Part shown: positions 35,688 to 44,516 of the stretch, in pieces
Layout: every line of letters begins with the position of its first letter
Position numbering within the stretch: the first letter of the stretch is position 1
NCBI GenBank assembly: GCA_025463745.1
Contig: JAODBB010000055.1
Location: forward strand, 1-55,515
Reading direction: 5' to 3'
Length of the DNA stretch: 55,515 bases
From: Subtercola sp.
Lineage (GTDB): Bacteria > Actinomycetota > Actinomycetes > Actinomycetales > Microbacteriaceae
Notes under the pieces: model-generated
What the model was told of the DNA's origin: nothing
Databases searched by the model: none
What the model saw: only the letters and a program-made list of their open reading frames with translations
Translations under genes and position numbers: made by a program

Positions 35688-36679
35688 CAGATCTCCTGGG
35701 CGAAGTTGCCCTGCAGGCGCGAGAAGATGCGCTGTGCGAAGAACAAGGCGACGAGCCCGGCGATGGTTGCGAGTACGAGCAGCAGATCCATGTTGGCGGG
35801 CCATTGCACGGGCGGCACGACGGTCAGATTACCGGGATCACCGAGCACACGCGTCTGACTGCCGGCCTGCCACAGACCGCGCTGAAAGGCGAGCATCGCG
35901 AGGGAGATGGGGTTCAGCAGATAGACGTCGAGCAGCCAGGTGTGGGTCTTGACCGACTGCACGACCAGCGTCCACGAGTAAACGATCGGTGACGCCCAGA
36001 ACAACAGCAGCATCGCGACTTCGACCAGATACTGGATGTCACGCAGGAAGACGTTGAGCGCCGAGAGCACCACGGCGAACGTGACGCCCCAGATCAGCAC
36101 AACGACGAAGGCGACGGGCACATAGAGCAGATTCCACGACACCGGAAACTGGCCGAGCACGATGATCGCAAGCAGCAGCACCACCATCTGCACCAGGAAG
36201 TTGAAGATGGCCGAACCGGTCGAGGCGAGAGGGAATATCTCCCTCGGCAGGTAGACCTTCTTGATCAGCCCACCGTTGGAGATGATCGAGGCCGTGCCAG
36301 TGGAGATGGTCTCGGCGTAGAGCCCCCAGAGGGTCAGGCCGGAGAAGACGAAGATAGCGAAGTCGGGAACACCGCGCGACGCGCCGAGCACGGTTCCGAT
36401 GAACACGTAGTAGATCAGCAACTGCACCAGCGGCTTGATCAGGCTCCACAGAAAGCCGAGCGTGGAGTCTTTGTAGCGAGACTTGAGCTCGCGCCGGATG
36501 AGCAGGTCGAGCAGTTCGCGGTGCTTGGCGATCTCGCGAATCGAGGCGAAGAAACCGCCTACCGATTTGGGGCCAGCACTGACCGAGACCTCGAACGGAA
36601 GCTCTGCCAACCGTTCAGCCCGTTGCTGCGCTACACTCGCCAATTCGTGCCCATTCCCGGGGATTTCGGTCGATCCCAC
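35687..36679 (-). CDS. polysaccharide ABC exporter permease (ABC-2, Wzm/TagG type)
   Basis: The 330-residue protein has a cytosolic N-terminus then six membrane segments, with the ABC-2 motifs RELKSRYKDSTLGFLWSLIKPL and FLRDIQYLVEVAMLLLFWASPIVY. It pairs with the adjoining ATPase to move a completed lipid-linked polysaccharide across the membrane. It follows the glycosyltransferase at 36689 by nine bases, in one minus-strand operon. Confidence 0.94.
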   Translation of the reverse strand: MGSTEIPGNGHELASVAQQRAERLAELPFEVSVSAGPKSVGGFFASIREIAKHRELLDLLIRRELKSRYKDSTLGFLWSLIKPLVQLLIYYVFIGTVLGASRGVPDFAIFVFSGLTLWGLYAETISTGTASIISNGGLIKKVYLPREIFPLASTGSAIFNFLVQMVVLLLAIIVLGQFPVSWNLLYVPVAFVVVLIWGVTFAVVLSALNVFLRDIQYLVEVAMLLLFWASPIVYSWTLVVQSVKTHTWLLDVYLLNPISLAMLAFQRGLWQAGSQTRVLGDPGNLTVVPPVQWPANMDLLLVLATIAGLVALFFAQRIFSRLQGNFAQEI

Positions 36680-36688
36680 TGGTCGATA

Positions 36689-38155
36689 CTACAAGGCGGC
36701 ACCTGATGGTTGGCCCGTGGGCACGAAGTACTGCCACAGCGAGTCGGCGTAGTCCGACCATCCGCGATCTGACAAAAGGGCGGTTTCTGCCACGAGTCGG
36801 GCGTGCAATTCGGCGTCACCGAGTCCCGACTTGAAACCTTCGTAGATGTTGTCGTCGTCTCGCGGATCGACGAAGATGGCTCCGCCACCGATCGCGATCT
36901 CTTTCATACTGCCGAAGTCGCTCGTGACCACCGGAGTGCCCGCCGCGAGCGACTCGCCGACCGGCAGCCCGAAACCCTCGTTGAGCGAGGGGAACACGGT
37001 GAGATACGCCAGGCGGTAGGCGCTCCAGAGCAGGCTGTCGGAGACAGCGGAGATGGCCTTGACCGGTCGGCCGTCTGCCTCGAGCCGCTCGAGCTGGCGC
37101 CGGAAGGCGTCACCGTTCCAGCCATTGCCGCCGATGAAGACAAGCTGGAATTCGACTCCTTCTCGCCAGAGACGCTCGGCCGCGTACAGCACGGCGAGGT
37201 GGTTCTTTCGCGGTTCGTGGCTGCCGACACAGACGACCAGCGGCGCATCCCCCGTTACCAGCCGCGCCCGAGCGACCTCGAAATCGGCCGCCGACACCTC
37301 TTCGGCAACGCTCGGCAGTAGCAGCGGTACGATCTCGGGGCCGGTCAGTCCTGCTCCCGCGAGCATCTGCTTCCACCCCCGGTATTCGGTGGCCGCGGCA
37401 TTCGAGATGGTCGAGATGCGATCGAAGTGCGCGAGGGCCGAGAGGTTGTTGGCGAACGCCGCCGACATGCCGGCGCCCACCGTCTCCGACGAGGTGAGCG
37501 GCACACAGTCGAACCCGATCACCATGGTGCGATTTCCCGAGAATTCGGCCAGGCAGGAGAGGCGGTCGGTGCGCCCCTGCTCAATGGCGAGCTCGGGAAG
37601 GATGTACGTCGTGCCGTACGGAATGGTGAGCACCCACTCGCGTGGCCGGGCGATGCGCGGCACCGACCCGTGCAGCGCGTTTTCGCGCTCGGGGGCAGAG
37701 AGGTGGCGGAGCCCCGTGAAGTTCGCATCCCATCCGACCAGCTCAACCTCGGGCTTGGCCTGCCACTCGAGGATGGTCTGCCGAACGACGCGCTGAATAC
37801 CCGTCGCCAAACCGGTCCGCGCCGTGTGATGCACGTCGACGATCACCGTGTCGTGGGCGATTCGGATGCCCACACTGCGGTTCGGGGAAAGGGGGCGCTT
37901 CGCTTTGCTCACCAGCTTCTGCAGCGCCGGCAAGGCGCCGTTCAGGGCTTGGTCGCGCCGGAACCGCTCGAACTCGTCGTGCAGCGGAAAAACAGCCGAG
38001 ATGGCGGCGTGCGAGAGCCAGAGCAGGTGAGTGTCACCCTCGATCGCGGGGGCGAGCAACCCCAGGTACTCGTCGATGCTCCCGGCACGCGGATCGTGCC
38101 CGAGAACCGTTTTCGACAGCACGCCGAGGCGGCCCAGAACGACGGATGTACTCAC
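36689..38155 (-). CDS. GT4-type glycosyltransferase with conserved N-terminal helical domain (B-type of module)
   Basis: The 488-residue protein has an N-terminal domain with LLWLSHAAISAVFPLHDEF (about 44-62), then VDVHH (106-110) and T-G-I-Q-R-V-V-R (118-125), then F-D-C-V-P-L-T-S-S-E-T, and the GT4 C-terminal fold with GSHEPRKNHLAVLYAAERLW and NEGFGLPVGESLAAGTPV, whose Glu residues bind the sugar nucleotide. It is closest to the gene at 52059 (same DCVPLTSSET and VDVHHT). GTG start overlaps the preceding transferase by GTGA. GIQRVVR-type enzymes are often mannosyl- or rhamnosyltransferases, but specificity is not provable here. Confidence 0.88.
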   Translation of the reverse strand: MSTSVVLGRLGVLSKTVLGHDPRAGSIDEYLGLLAPAIEGDTHLLWLSHAAISAVFPLHDEFERFRRDQALNGALPALQKLVSKAKRPLSPNRSVGIRIAHDTVIVDVHHTARTGLATGIQRVVRQTILEWQAKPEVELVGWDANFTGLRHLSAPERENALHGSVPRIARPREWVLTIPYGTTYILPELAIEQGRTDRLSCLAEFSGNRTMVIGFDCVPLTSSETVGAGMSAAFANNLSALAHFDRISTISNAAATEYRGWKQMLAGAGLTGPEIVPLLLPSVAEEVSAADFEVARARLVTGDAPLVVCVGSHEPRKNHLAVLYAAERLWREGVEFQLVFIGGNGWNGDAFRRQLERLEADGRPVKAISAVSDSLLWSAYRLAYLTVFPSLNEGFGLPVGESLAAGTPVVTSDFGSMKEIAIGGGAIFVDPRDDDNIYEGFKSGLGDAELHARLVAETALLSDRGWSDYADSLWQYFVPTGQPSGAAL

Positions 38156-39717
38156 CTTTTGTCACGCTCCAATGGTTCTACGAGATCGCGCCAGAGGTCG
38201 GCGGCGTAGTCGTTCCAGTCGCGCGGGGGCCGCGCCTCGGCTTCGCCGGCCAGACGCTCGCGCACCCCGGGCTCGGTGAGAATGGTGCGCAGCGCGTCGA
38301 TGAGCTGCCGGTCATCCCTCGGGTCGACCGTGAGGCAGCCCCCACCCACGGCGATCTCGAGGGTGCTGCCGTAGCCGGTGGTGATCGACGGCACGCCCAT
38401 CGCGAGCGATTCGGCGACCGGTAGCCCGAACCCCTCGTGGGTCGACGGAAAGACGGTGCAGTACGCCTCGGCGTACGAGTCGACGAGCACGTCGTCTGAG
38501 GCGCCGCGGAGCAGTTCGACGCCGTGACCGGCGGACTTCAATCGCTTCACTTCGCTGTCGACGAAACGGGTGTAGGCAGACTTGCCGCCGCCGATCATGC
38601 GCACCCGAAAGTCGATACCCTCGCGCCACAGCGATTCGGCGGCGAACAGCACCGCCAGATTGTTCTTGCGGGCCTCTTGGTTGCCGACCATCAAGACCAG
38701 TTTCGAGCTCGGCCTGCCCGTTCGCGGGATTGGTGCCGAACGGTGAGCCGATTCCGAACCGCGTGCGGGCGTCTGCACCGCGAGGGGCACGCTCACGACC
38801 TCGGTCTCGGGGATGCCCTGGGCCGACGCCGCGCGGGCGAAACCACGGAATTCGCCGGCGGCCGACGCGCTGATGGCAGCAATGCGATCGGCGTTCTTCA
38901 CGATCGACAGGTACTTGGCGAACTTCTCACTCTCGCCGTCGGCGATCAGGTCGGCGCTCGCAATGGGAATCGTGTCGTAGCCGATCATGCCGACCCTGTT
39001 TCCCGAGAACCGGGCGAGGGCAGACAACGCAGACCAATAGCCATCACGGGCGACTTCCGGCAGCAGAACGATGGTGCCGTAGGGAACGACGAGCCGCGGG
39101 CGAAAGCCGGGCGGCGGCTCTGCGGGGCGCGCCGATTCCGGCGTCTGCTTCCAGGCATCCCAGTCGACCACTCGACTCCGTTCGACCGTCGACAGCTGCC
39201 GAAGGCCGTTGTCACCGGCCGACCAGCAAGCGAGCACGAGCTCATGCGCGCCATTCCACCGCGAGAGCGTCTCGCGAACGACGCGCTGGATTCCGGTGTT
39301 GTGATTGTATTTCGCGCAGAAGTCGACGTCGACGACCGGAACGTCGACCACGATGTCGAGATCGTAGTCGAGGCACTCGAGCGGGTGAAACGACTGCTGA
39401 ACGCTTTCGAGCACGGCCGACAGGGCGAATTCGGGTGACGAGACACCGAGTGCGCGGCGGGCCTCGAGAAAAACGTCGACATCGGGAAATGACGCCGTGA
39501 GGGCGACCAGGAAAAGCCAGAGTTGCCGATCAGATTTCGAGCGCTGAATGTGGCGCGCGAGCGCGTCGGCGAGAGCTCCGTTGCCCCGCGCCGACAATTG
39601 GCCAACGGCGTCGGCGTCGATGAGCACCCTCGCGGCGGAGGCGAGCCTGCGGCCCAGGGCCGCCGTCGTCTGAGCGCTCGGCGGCTGCGGCCTGAGCGTG
39701 TCGTACGAAGAAGGCAC
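38152..39717 (-). CDS. GT4-type glycosyltransferase with conserved N-terminal domain (A-type of module)
   Basis: The 521-residue protein has the shared N-terminal domain (QLWLFLVALTASFPDVDVF, about 66-83), VDVDFCAKYNHN-TGIQRVVRET (130-150), G-Y-D-T-I-P-I-A-S-A-D, then the GT4 fold with GNQEARKNNLAVLFAAESLW and HEGFGLPVAESLAMG. It resembles the 42605 and 50266 products more than its direct neighbour. It lies six bases after the small coiled-coil gene and overlaps the next transferase by GTGA. The product is cytosolic and probably extends a lipid-linked chain. Confidence 0.88.
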   Translation of the reverse strand: MPSSYDTLRPQPPSAQTTAALGRRLASAARVLIDADAVGQLSARGNGALADALARHIQRSKSDRQLWLFLVALTASFPDVDVFLEARRALGVSSPEFALSAVLESVQQSFHPLECLDYDLDIVVDVPVVDVDFCAKYNHNTGIQRVVRETLSRWNGAHELVLACWSAGDNGLRQLSTVERSRVVDWDAWKQTPESARPAEPPPGFRPRLVVPYGTIVLLPEVARDGYWSALSALARFSGNRVGMIGYDTIPIASADLIADGESEKFAKYLSIVKNADRIAAISASAAGEFRGFARAASAQGIPETEVVSVPLAVQTPARGSESAHRSAPIPRTGRPSSKLVLMVGNQEARKNNLAVLFAAESLWREGIDFRVRMIGGGKSAYTRFVDSEVKRLKSAGHGVELLRGASDDVLVDSYAEAYCTVFPSTHEGFGLPVAESLAMGVPSITTGYGSTLEIAVGGGCLTVDPRDDRQLIDALRTILTEPGVRERLAGEAEARPPRDWNDYAADLWRDLVEPLERDKR

Positions 39718-39723
39718 CGGGAG

Positions 39724-39981
39724 CTATCCGTTACGCCGGCCGGTGAGCCGACCCGGCTGAAAGCTTCGCACTGCACGCAGCGGTTTCGTCACACGCCAGG
39801 AAACCGTCTGTTGCATCGCAGCGAGCGCCTTCGACTCGAACTGTGCAGCAGAGAGCCACCGGTCGGTAGCGCGGTTGAGCACAGCGTCGAGCTCGCCCTG
39901 CAGCCGGTCGCGTTCGGCCTCGAGCTCGGTCACTCGGTTTTCGAGGGCTTGCAGGCGTTCGAGTTCGAGATCTTCTGGCAC
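39724..39981 (-). CDS. small coiled-coil protein with SWRVT-x-PLRAVR module
   Basis: The 85-residue protein has a heptad-rich coiled coil (about 5-38: LERLQALENRVTELEAERD) followed by S-W-R-V-T-K-P-L-R-A-V-R (61-72) and a basic tail. The same module (SWRVTEPIRAVR) is fused in the N-terminus of the 50266 transferase, whose paralogue is the next gene here. It therefore probably binds or tethers that transferase (inference). The GTG start has no ribosome binding site but a perfect TATAAT seven bases upstream, so leaderless translation is likely. No enzymatic motif. Confidence 0.75.
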   Translation of the reverse strand: MPEDLELERLQALENRVTELEAERDRLQGELDAVLNRATDRWLSAAQFESKALAAMQQTVSWRVTKPLRAVRSFQPGRLTGRRNG

Positions 39982-39987
39982 CGCACA

Positions 39988-39993
39988 ATTATA
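39988..39993 (-). promoter_or_regulatory. consensus -10 box, leaderless start of coiled-coil/GT genes
   Basis: The minus strand reads TATAAT six bases before the GTG start at 39981, so transcription would begin at or next to the start codon. No -35 match is seen at the usual spacing. The box overlaps the first unit of a 21-bp tandem duplication. Confidence 0.6.
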
Positions 39994-40031
39994 GGCGGGT
40001 ACGATCAGGGTATAGGCGGGTGCGGTCAGGG
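39990..40031. repeat. 21-bp tandem duplication at the gtrA end
   Basis: Two 21-bp units, 39990-40010 and 40011-40031, share TATAGGCGGGT and TCAGGG and differ at two positions. The second unit contains the gtrA stop codon; the first supplies part of the downstream -10 box. Confidence 0.85.
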
Positions 40032-40595
40032 ATGGCTCGGCGTGTCACGGGCCGCGTCGGCTTCAGCGAAGCTGTCGTCTTCGAAAATCGCCGCCGCCGC
40101 GACTTCAGCCTTCTGCTCGTCGCCCTCGATCGTGTCACCCGATTCGACCATGCCGCTGCGGTGGTGCCCGAAGACCCAGTAGCGGTACAAGGCGAAACGG
40201 AACAGCGTGGCGAGCCCGGTACCGATGAAGTTGCCCGAGATGTTGTCGGCCAGCACGCTGGTGAATCCCAGCACGTAGTGCGTGAACCACAGCATGACGA
40301 CGTTGATCAGCAGGCCGGCGACCGCCACCACCGAGAACTCGAGCAGCTCCCTGATGTAGTTGCTGCGGCGGTGCTCGCGAAAGGTCCAGTAGCGATTGCC
40401 GAACCAGGTCAGCACCGTCGCGACGGCGACAGAGATGACTTTCGACCAGAGCGGCCCGAATCCGCTCGCGAGCATGACGTTGAAGACAGCGATGTCGACG
40501 ACGTAACCGACGGCGCCGACCACGCCGAACTTCAGCAGGTAGCGAACGAGTTTGTCGTAGACGAGCGAGACTGCCCGAGTGAGGCGATGAGGCAT
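40026..40595 (-). CDS. GtrA-family membrane protein
   Basis: The 189-residue protein has four membrane segments (about 14-38, 45-65, 84-106, 113-135) and the GtrA pattern KFGVVGAVGYVVDIAVFNVML near the start and NRYWTF in the middle. GtrA proteins are thought to flip or help present polyprenyl-linked sugars for outer-face modification of polysaccharide. The C-terminal 45 residues are acidic and cytosolic. A TAGTAT box seven bases before the ATG and the absence of a ribosome binding site suggest a leaderless mRNA. Confidence 0.9.
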   Translation of the reverse strand: MPHRLTRAVSLVYDKLVRYLLKFGVVGAVGYVVDIAVFNVMLASGFGPLWSKVISVAVATVLTWFGNRYWTFREHRRSNYIRELLEFSVVAVAGLLINVVMLWFTHYVLGFTSVLADNISGNFIGTGLATLFRFALYRYWVFGHHRSGMVESGDTIEGDEQKAEVAAAAIFEDDSFAEADAARDTPSHP

Positions 40596-40601
40596 TGCCC
40601 A

Positions 40602-40607
40602 ATACTA
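40602..40607 (-). promoter_or_regulatory. -10 box of gtrA-family gene
   Basis: The minus strand reads TAGTAT at 40607-40602, six bases before the ATG at 40595. No ribosome binding site lies between. Confidence 0.45.
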
Positions 40608-40678
40608 CGTGCCTGAGATGGATTCGCTTTTCATTGAACCCGACCGCGGTTTCCCGACCGGACGGTTGCCCGACCGGC

Positions 40679-42418
40679 TCACTTGCAGCCCGGTGCGGTC
40701 ACCTGCGTGGTAGTGGCGTTGATCATGGGGGTGCCGGCGAGCACTGGTGGGCCGTAGGTGCCCGGGGCGCCGCTGAAGGTCGCCGTCACGGTGTTCGTTT
40801 CGCCCGGTGCCAGATCGACGAGGTACCGCGCGACCGGCCGGTTCAGGTCGGATGCACCCGAGCGGACCGTCGCGTCGACACTGGTGTCACCCACCTCCGC
40901 AGACCCGAGGGTCGCGCCGACCGGCCCGTAGATGTACACCTCGGTGCTGAACTTCGCCCCCTTGAAATTGGCGCCGACCACGAAGCTCGGCAACGTCGCC
41001 GCCTCTTCGGGTGTGATCGTGGAATGCAGCGTCACGGTCGTCGTGAAAGTCGGGTTCTGAGTGTTCGTGCACACGTCAGTGTTCAACGTGCTGCTGGTCT
41101 GCAGCCAATAGTCGGTCTTCGACACGGTCACGTCTCTGAAGTACGTTCCGACCAGGGTTTCTTTGGCGTCCGAGGTCGGCAGCACCCCATCGAGCCCGGC
41201 CTGGGTCACCATCTTCTGTTCTGCGTCGACCGGGCTCCAGGCCAAGATGTTGCCGCTTCCGATCGACGTGGTGACCGCCTTCAGCAGCGCCGTCGGATCG
41301 GCGGTCGTGTTCGTGATGCCGGTGAAGATGGTCTTTGCGGCATCGGCGAAGAACGCGTCGGTCTTCGGCTCGATCTCACTCGCGGGGTACCGCAGGTAGA
41401 TGTCATGCAGCAACAGTGGTACAGCGTTCTGTGAATTGATCACATCACCCGTCGACGGCACGGTCATGGGACCAGTCGCCCCGAGGATGTCGCCGAGGGC
41501 GATCGGGTCGATCGAGATGACCCCGTCTACGGTACCGCCCTTGTACTTCTGCCAGAACGCCTCGATGGTCTGCGCCGCGGTGGGAAAGTCGGGGCGGCTC
41601 GTCGACCAGTTCAGGGTCGACGCGAACCCGGCGGAGTAGATGTTCAGCAGGTTCTGGTCGATGTCGCGAACCGAGCCGCCATTGAGGGGGAAGTCGGTGC
41701 TCGACGCCTGATCGGTGATGGCGAAGGTGCCGTTGTCGACCGTGAGCATCGACAGTGACGCCGGCCCACCCCCGAGGCCTGTGGTCTCGGCGTTGTTCAA
41801 GAAGGCGAGAATGTAGTGACGAGGGCCGTTCATGCCAAGGATTCCCTCGACAGTCGCGAGGGTTCCGCGAACCGTGCCGATCTCGTCGTGCGCCTTGCCG
41901 AGTGCGGTGACGAACTGTGTCTTGGCAGAGCTGATCTGGCCGACCGTGCCCGATGTGTCGACCGCCGAGACGGTCGCCTGAGCCGACTGCAGTGCCGTGT
42001 CTGCCGCGGCCAACGCGGCGTCGCCCTGGGTGAGCAGCGCAACGTTCAGGCTTCCGTTGACGGGTTTCAGGGCATCTGGTGTCACACTCGAAGCCACCGT
42101 CATGAGGGGCGGCAGCGCCTGGCTGCCGATCTCGTCGAGCGCCTCGGAGAGCTGCCTGACCGCGGTGAGGTTCTGGCCGACGACCGGCAGGCCCTCGGCG
42201 AACCGGTAGAGCGGGTCATTCGTATGGCTGGCCGCGTCGTGTGCGGCGCTCTGGAACGTCGCCACTGAGGCCGGCAGAGCAGCGACGTCGAGCTTCGTGG
42301 CCTCGACCTGAATCTGGGTGACCGATGTCTGAGCGGTTTCGAGCGACGACTTGGCCTGCAGAGTCTGGTAGACGACCCAGCCGGCGATGGCGGCCAGGCC
42401 GAGGATGACCACACCCAC
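40679..42418 (-). CDS. DUF4012-domain membrane-anchored protein, N-terminus probably frameshifted
   Basis: The visible frame from GTG 42418 gives 579 residues: a membrane helix cut at its start (GVVILGLAAIAGWVVYQ) then a long extracytoplasmic DUF4012 region with RHYILAFLNNAETTGLGGGPASLSML, the family hallmark. Upstream in the same frame the sequence encodes RRLRPRNRKRRRSIVIVLSSV, a proper basic start for that helix, yet there is no ATG, GTG or TTG before the stop at 42584-42586. The natural start is probably GTG 42582 in another frame, joined at the seven-G run 42541-42547. Its function is unknown; it is frequent in polysaccharide loci. Confidence 0.82.
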   Translation of the reverse strand: MGVVILGLAAIAGWVVYQTLQAKSSLETAQTSVTQIQVEATKLDVAALPASVATFQSAAHDAASHTNDPLYRFAEGLPVVGQNLTAVRQLSEALDEIGSQALPPLMTVASSVTPDALKPVNGSLNVALLTQGDAALAAADTALQSAQATVSAVDTSGTVGQISSAKTQFVTALGKAHDEIGTVRGTLATVEGILGMNGPRHYILAFLNNAETTGLGGGPASLSMLTVDNGTFAITDQASSTDFPLNGGSVRDIDQNLLNIYSAGFASTLNWSTSRPDFPTAAQTIEAFWQKYKGGTVDGVISIDPIALGDILGATGPMTVPSTGDVINSQNAVPLLLHDIYLRYPASEIEPKTDAFFADAAKTIFTGITNTTADPTALLKAVTTSIGSGNILAWSPVDAEQKMVTQAGLDGVLPTSDAKETLVGTYFRDVTVSKTDYWLQTSSTLNTDVCTNTQNPTFTTTVTLHSTITPEEAATLPSFVVGANFKGAKFSTEVYIYGPVGATLGSAEVGDTSVDATVRSGASDLNRPVARYLVDLAPGETNTVTATFSGAPGTYGPPVLAGTPMINATTTQVTAPGCK

Positions 42419-42540
42419 CGATGAGAGAACGATGACGATCGAGCGGCGGCGCTTTCGGTTTCGCGGGCGGAGGCGGCGCGAAGGCTCCTGCGTGTCGATG
42501 CTCGTCTCCTGATTGGTCGTGTGGTGCGGCGAATCGGGGT

Positions 42541-42547
42541 GGGGGGG
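42541..42547. other. seven-G homopolymer at the presumed frameshift of the DUF4012 gene
   Basis: One extra base in this run would join the GTG frame starting at 42582 (VSNRTGVFDPALPP) to the DUF4012 frame (HPDSPHHTTNQETS and on). It is either an assembly error or a slippage site. Confidence 0.6.
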
Positions 42548-42604
42548 AGTGCTGGGTCGAACACCCCCGTGCGGTTGCTCACCTTAGCAAGCCGAACCAG
42601 TGAA

Positions 42605-44443
42605 TTACCTTGAAGCTGCCCTCCGCTTGACGATGCGGATCGCCGCCTTGCCTGCCGGCACAACGCCCATCTCGCGCGAACGGGCGACGAAGAACCGCGT
42701 GAGGGGAACGATTTTGCCCACCTTGCGCACGAGCGAACGCTCACGGGCTTGCCGTTGGGCAAGAGCAGCGGATGCCCGCCCCACCCAGCGCTCGAAAGCC
42801 AGTTGCTGGTACCGGAGTTGCTCGTCACTCGGGGCGGCGCTCTCACCGGCAGCGGCACCGGCTCCTCGCCGAACGTGCTCGGCGGCCGGCTCGGCGAGAT
42901 GCGGAGCCACCAGGCCGTCCCAGAGCTCTGCGGCGTAGTCGTTCCACGTACGAGACGCCCGGGTGAGCGCTTCGCCGCGCAAGCGTTCGTAGAGGGCGTC
43001 GTCATTCAGCAGTGCGCTCATGGCGGCTCCGAGGGCTTCGTCGTCGCGGGCATCCACCTGCAGGCAGCCGCCGCCGTTCGCGGCTTCGGCCAGACTGCCG
43101 TGATTCGAGGTGATCACCGGGGTGCCGAGCGCCAGCGATTCGGCGACGGGCAGCCCGAAGCCTTCGTGCAGGCTCGGAAAGACGGTGAACCGTGCCGTGG
43201 CATACGACTGAACAACCACGTCATCGCTCGCCTGGCGCACCACCTCGACCGGGTGCCCGCCAGACTGCAGACGCGCGATCTCGGCGTCGAAGAGGCGCAG
43301 GTGGCGCGCGCCACCACCGCCGATGAAGCGCAGGCGAAACCGCTCCCCCGCGATCCAGAGCCGCTCGGCGGCGAACAGAATGGCGAAGTGGTTCTTGCGC
43401 GGCTCCTGGCTGCCGACCACGACGATGAGCGGCAGCGGGTCGTGCGAAACCGGGGCGCCCGCGGTTTTGGCCTCAGCAGCGGATGCGCGAACCAGCGACG
43501 GCGCGTTCATGGCGAGCGGCACCGCGATCACCGTGGGGCCTTCGATGCCCTGCGCCGAGAGCGCCGACGTGTATCCAGCGAACTCAGCGGCTGCCGATCG
43601 GCTGACGCCGGCCAGCCTCGTCGAGTTCTTGACGACCGTCAGGAATCGTGCAAAGCGCTCGATCTCGATCGGATCTTGGGAATGGGCGCTCACGATGGGA
43701 ATCATGTCGTGCCCGACGATCACGACTCGGTTGCCGCTCACAGCGGCGAGCGCGGCCAGCGGCGCGGCTGTGTCGACCTGGGCCACCTCTATTTCGACGA
43801 TGACGCAGTCGACCGGCACCAGTATCGGCCGACCGGGCCGGCCCGCCTCCTCTGCCACCGTGTGAGAACCGCGCTCGGAGGCCGCTCGCCGCGAATGGGC
43901 GGGCCACTGCAGCACCCGGTCGGGCTCGCGGCCGACCAACAAGCGCAGTGCGGTGGCGCTGTCGTTCCACGCGGCGAGTCTCAGGTCGTGATCGGGCGCC
44001 CACCTCGACACCGTTTCACGCAGCACCCGCTGAACGCCCGTGTTGTGGTCGAAGCGACCGGAGAAGTTCGCATCGATCACCACCTTCTTCGAGACCAGTT
44101 CGATCGGCGAATCGAGGCTGGTCGCGCGGGCGAGAACGGGCTCCAGAGACTCGAGCAGGGCGGCCAGTTCGTCTCCCGGTTCGGCGAGTGCGAGACGCCG
44201 GCGCACGGCGAGATGCTCGTCGATCGTCGGGAAGACGGTGGTGAACGCCACAATAGCGAGCCAAACGTGCTCATCACGCAACGAGTGACGCACGAATCCG
44301 GCAATGGCCCCGGCCCACGCGGCGGCCTCGATTGCGAGGTCTGAAGGCGCATCGCCGGAGGCACCGGCCTTCGGATGCGGCTGCACCGCTTCGCCGAGCA
44401 AGGCGCGCCCCGCCACGCGCAGACGACTCACATATGCATTCAC
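42605..44443 (-). CDS. GT4-type glycosyltransferase, solo member of the five-paralogue family
   Basis: The 612-residue protein has the shared N-terminal domain (HVWLAIVAFTTVFPTIDEH, about 59-77), VVIDANFSGRFDHN-TGVQRVLRET (121-144), G-H-D-M-I-P-I-V-S, and the GT4 fold with GSQEPRKNHFAILFAAERLW and HEGFGLPVAESLALG. It has a longer C-terminal helical, basic tail (about 525-612) not present in the others. The GTG start has a TAGTAT box six bases upstream and no ribosome binding site. It is divergent from gmd and 22 bases before the presumed DUF4012 start. Confidence 0.87.
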   Translation of the reverse strand: MNAYVSRLRVAGRALLGEAVQPHPKAGASGDAPSDLAIEAAAWAGAIAGFVRHSLRDEHVWLAIVAFTTVFPTIDEHLAVRRRLALAEPGDELAALLESLEPVLARATSLDSPIELVSKKVVIDANFSGRFDHNTGVQRVLRETVSRWAPDHDLRLAAWNDSATALRLLVGREPDRVLQWPAHSRRAASERGSHTVAEEAGRPGRPILVPVDCVIVEIEVAQVDTAAPLAALAAVSGNRVVIVGHDMIPIVSAHSQDPIEIERFARFLTVVKNSTRLAGVSRSAAAEFAGYTSALSAQGIEGPTVIAVPLAMNAPSLVRASAAEAKTAGAPVSHDPLPLIVVVGSQEPRKNHFAILFAAERLWIAGERFRLRFIGGGGARHLRLFDAEIARLQSGGHPVEVVRQASDDVVVQSYATARFTVFPSLHEGFGLPVAESLALGTPVITSNHGSLAEAANGGGCLQVDARDDEALGAAMSALLNDDALYERLRGEALTRASRTWNDYAAELWDGLVAPHLAEPAAEHVRRGAGAAAGESAAPSDEQLRYQQLAFERWVGRASAALAQRQARERSLVRKVGKIVPLTRFFVARSREMGVVPAGKAAIRIVKRRAASR

Positions 44444-44449
44444 CGTGGA

Positions 44450-44455
44450 ATACTA
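44450..44455 (-). promoter_or_regulatory. -10 box of the 42605-44443 glycosyltransferase gene
   Basis: The minus strand reads TAGTAT at 44455-44450, six bases before the GTG at 44443, consistent with a leaderless transcript. It sits in the 73-bp gap to the divergent gmd gene. Confidence 0.45.
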
Positions 44456-44516
44456 GTTGATCGTCGCCTTCGATTCAGCTGGCGGCAGCTCCGTCCCACA
44501 GAACACCGAGGAATCT

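Noticed and set aside
42100-43005. 302-codon minus-strand open frame spanning the GT/DUF4012 junction
   Set aside because: It overlaps two well-supported genes in another frame and is Arg/Ser-rich nonsense, except for the short stretch after GTG 42582, which is discussed as the probable DUF4012 start.
42749-44344. 531-codon plus-strand open frame opposite a glycosyltransferase gene
   Set aside because: Antisense shadow of the 42605-44443 gene, which has clear GT4 motifs.
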